Below the pieces are notes generated by a model that was not told where the DNA came from, did not search any database, and was given only the letters and a program-made list of their open reading frames with translations. Below are positions 62,431-64,000 of a stretch of 64,000 nucleotides of DNA, piece by piece; positions within the stretch are counted from its first letter, which is position 1; every line of letters starts with the position of its first letter. The stretch is from Pilimelia terevasa (GTDB lineage: Bacteria > Actinomycetota > Actinomycetes > Mycobacteriales > Micromonosporaceae), in assembly GCF_014647915.1 (NCBI RefSeq), contig NZ_BMQC01000002.1, positions 62,001 through 126,000 on the forward strand. The letters are read 5' to 3'. A program made the position numbers and the translations under genes.

Positions 62431-62719
62431 TCAGCCCCGGCCGCCGAAGAAGACCTGGATCTGCGTCACCCTGCCCTCCCGGACCGGCCGGCGCGGCCGC
62501 CAGGATCTCGTGCGCGGCGAACCGGTCGGCGGTCGGGAAGCACCGCGCGGAGTACGCGGCGCGGTCGAGGCGGTCGTCCTGTGGACTGGTGAAGGCCAGG
62601 TCCGGGCCGATGAGCCGCTCCGCGGCCCGGTGGTCCTGCGCGAGGTAGGCGGCGCACAGCGCCCGTATGGTGTCGACTGGGTCATGGGGATCGGGTACCC
62701 GGATCCGGCCCGCCCGCAC
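62431..62719 (-). pseudogene. Decayed NTF2/SnoaL-like gene
   Basis: The first part reads TIRALCAAYLAQDHRAAERL, then FTSPQDD, RAAYSARCFPTADRF and HEIL, a clear NTF2-like N-terminus. The second part, VREGRVTQIQVFFGG, is the usual C-terminus but in another frame. The middle strands (about 30 residues) are missing. An internal deletion with a frameshift fits. It follows the diguanylate cyclase stop by 28 nt. Confidence 0.7.
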
Positions 62720-62747
62720 CGCGGCGGTCCGGTCCGGCGCCGCCGGC

Positions 62748-64000
62748 CTAGGAGGTGACCGGCTGGCTCCGCGGCGACCACGGGTCGTGGACGGCGAAGC
62801 AGTGGCGGCCCTGCCGCCTGGCGGCCGACAGCGCCTCCGCACCGGCGCGCATGAGGTCCGCCGCCTCCCGGCCCGCCGCCGCCGCGATGCCGATGCTGGC
62901 CCGCAGGTGCACCGGCTGCCCGGCCACCACGACCGGGCGGGCGAGGGCGTCGAGCAGGCGGCGGGCGACCAGCGTCGCCTCGCCGGCCGTGGTGTCGGGC
63001 AGCAGCAGGGCGAACTCGTCGCCGCCGAGCCGCGCGGCCAGGTCGCGGTGCCGGACACAGCCGCGCAGGACGTCGGCGAACGCGGCGAGCGCCTCGTCGC
63101 CGGCCGCCAGGCCGTGGGCGTCGTTGATGCCGCGGAAGTCGTCCAGGTTGACGAGCACCACCGTGGCCGCCGGCGGCGCGCCGTCGCCGGCCAGGGCGAG
63201 GGTGACCCGCTCCAGGAAGGCCGCCCGGTTGGCGAGCCGGGTGACCGGGTCGTGGGCGGCCTCGTGGCGGAGCCGGTGCTGGAGTTCCCGGGCCTGGGTG
63301 ATCTCGCGGGAGTTGCTGACCAGGCCGGCGACCGTGGGGTCGTCCATCCGGTTCGTGGCGGTGACCTCCAGCCAGCGCCAGGAGCCGTCCGCGTGGCGGT
63401 AGCGGGCCTGGTACCGCGCGGTGTGGCCGGGCGTCCGGCGCAGGTGGCGCATCAGCGGCCGGAGCTGTATCCGGTCCTCGGGGTGCATGAACGTGTGGGC
63501 CGGGCGGCCCACGATCTCGTCCAGGGGGAAGCCCAGGATCCGGGTGACGGCGGGACTGGCGAAGGTGAAGCGCAGGTCCCGGCCGATGATGGAGGTGATG
63601 TCCGAGGAGTACTGGAGCAGGGCGTGCTGCAACTGCTGGTGGCGCTCCAGCTCCGCCAGCCGCCGCTCGGCCTCCCGCTGGAGCCGGACCGCGTCGCGGG
63701 TGCTCAGGACGTACCGGGTGGAGATCAGCGCCGCGACCGCGATGCCGCCGGCCAGGACACCCACGCTGCGCAGGGGCAGCGGCGGCAGGCTGATCACCAG
63801 GACCGAGGTCACGACCGCGATCATGACGATCGGCAGGACCGGGTACCGCACGGCCGGGGCGGGGCGGACGCCCGGCGTGCCCTGCCGGACCGCGCCGAGC
63901 TGCACCACGCCGGCCAGGGCCAGCAGCAGCGCGGGCAGCAGCCGGGCCAGGTGCAGCAGCCCGTAGCCGCTCGCGGTCGAGGCGTCCGGCAGCGGCAGCA
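62748..64000 (-). CDS. PAS-GGDEF diguanylate cyclase (partial)
   Basis: The open frame runs off the window, so the start is unknown. At least one or two membrane segments (LLHLARLLPALLLALAGVV and a second helix) precede a PAS domain (about 100-215 in the part seen) and an intact GGDEF domain (RLGGDEFALLLP). No EAL domain follows. It synthesises the second messenger c-di-GMP. Confidence 0.85.
   Translation of the reverse strand, partial: LPLPDASTASGYGLLHLARLLPALLLALAGVVQLGAVRQGTPGVRPAPAVRYPVLPIVMIAVVTSVLVISLPPLPLRSVGVLAGGIAVAALISTRYVLSTRDAVRLQREAERRLAELERHQQLQHALLQYSSDITSIIGRDLRFTFASPAVTRILGFPLDEIVGRPAHTFMHPEDRIQLRPLMRHLRRTPGHTARYQARYRHADGSWRWLEVTATNRMDDPTVAGLVSNSREITQARELQHRLRHEAAHDPVTRLANRAAFLERVTLALAGDGAPPAATVVLVNLDDFRGINDAHGLAAGDEALAAFADVLRGCVRHRDLAARLGGDEFALLLPDTTAGEATLVARRLLDALARPVVVAGQPVHLRASIGIAAAAGREAADLMRAGAEALSAARRQGRHCFAVHDPWSPRSQPVTS

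Noticed and set aside
1-64000. CRISPR array
   Set aside because: No regularly spaced repeats of 23-47 bp with unique spacers were seen; the only arrays are the short tandem units already listed.

Overview
The window is GC-rich, codon-biased chromosomal DNA of an actinomycete. Mycothiol genes (mshB, mycoredoxin), WhiB7, AdnAB, DUF397 and DUF5753 regulator families, the actinobacterial SdhCAB layout and many leaderless GTG/ATG starts point to the Actinomycetia. A Micromonosporaceae-like organism is my best guess, but the genus cannot be settled from this sequence. There is no rRNA, CRISPR array, phage or insertion sequence.

Layout. 1-4.6 kb: a HAD phosphatase, a DinB-like enzyme, two tandem secreted M28 aminopeptidases (with a 3'-end relic of a third copy), a pterin-dehydratase-like protein and a Nudix hydrolase. 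4.7-8.7 kb: the sdhCAB operon, preceded by an IdeR/DtxR-like iron box. 8.7-13.9 kb: tldE/tldD and an S9 peptidase, separated by a degenerate short tandem array. 14-25 kb: a stretch resembling the mycobacterial mshB-fdx-dapC-dapD-dapE-LOG order, with mycothiol deacetylase, 7Fe ferredoxin, three lysine/diaminopimelate genes and a Rossmann-fold LOG-family protein. 25-28 kb: an OmpR/HK two-component system and a small lipoprotein. 28-60 kb: a region that resembles the Mycobacterium tuberculosis Rv3193c-Rv3202c neighbourhood (adnA, adnB, nudC, mycoredoxin, uvrD2, whiB7, ABC1 kinase, ThiF-like protein, Zn protease, PDZ-Lon protease, UPF0182). It is interrupted at about 40.7-46.2 kb by an accessory block with an XRE/DUF397 pair, an ArsR-MFS pair and a beta-propeller/RTX exoprotein. 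60.4-64 kb: two identical initiator tRNA genes, a regulator, a decayed NTF2-like gene and a diguanylate cyclase that runs off the window.

How the parts work together. AdnAB and UvrD2 are DNA-repair motors. MshB and mycoredoxin make and use mycothiol. DapC/DapD/DapE make meso-diaminopimelate. WhiB7 is an antibiotic-stress regulator, and its leader shows a short ORF, an antiterminator and a T-tailed terminator that are mutually exclusive, which is the layout of a transcription attenuator.

Most noteworthy: (i) at least a dozen genes with a TANNNT box exactly 6-8 nt before the start codon, including a 25-bp divergent dapD/dapE gap in which one palindrome supplies both -10 boxes; (ii) the whiB7 attenuator; (iii) a 10-codon leaderless mini-ORF coupled to a YgjP-like metallopeptidase; (iv) a Trp-rich repeat at the N-terminus of a sensor kinase; (v) a frameshift that separates the ATG/RBS of the exoprotein from its signal peptide; (vi) a 28-bp operator-like dyad before the ArsR gene; (vii) a duplicated promoter-tRNA cassette.
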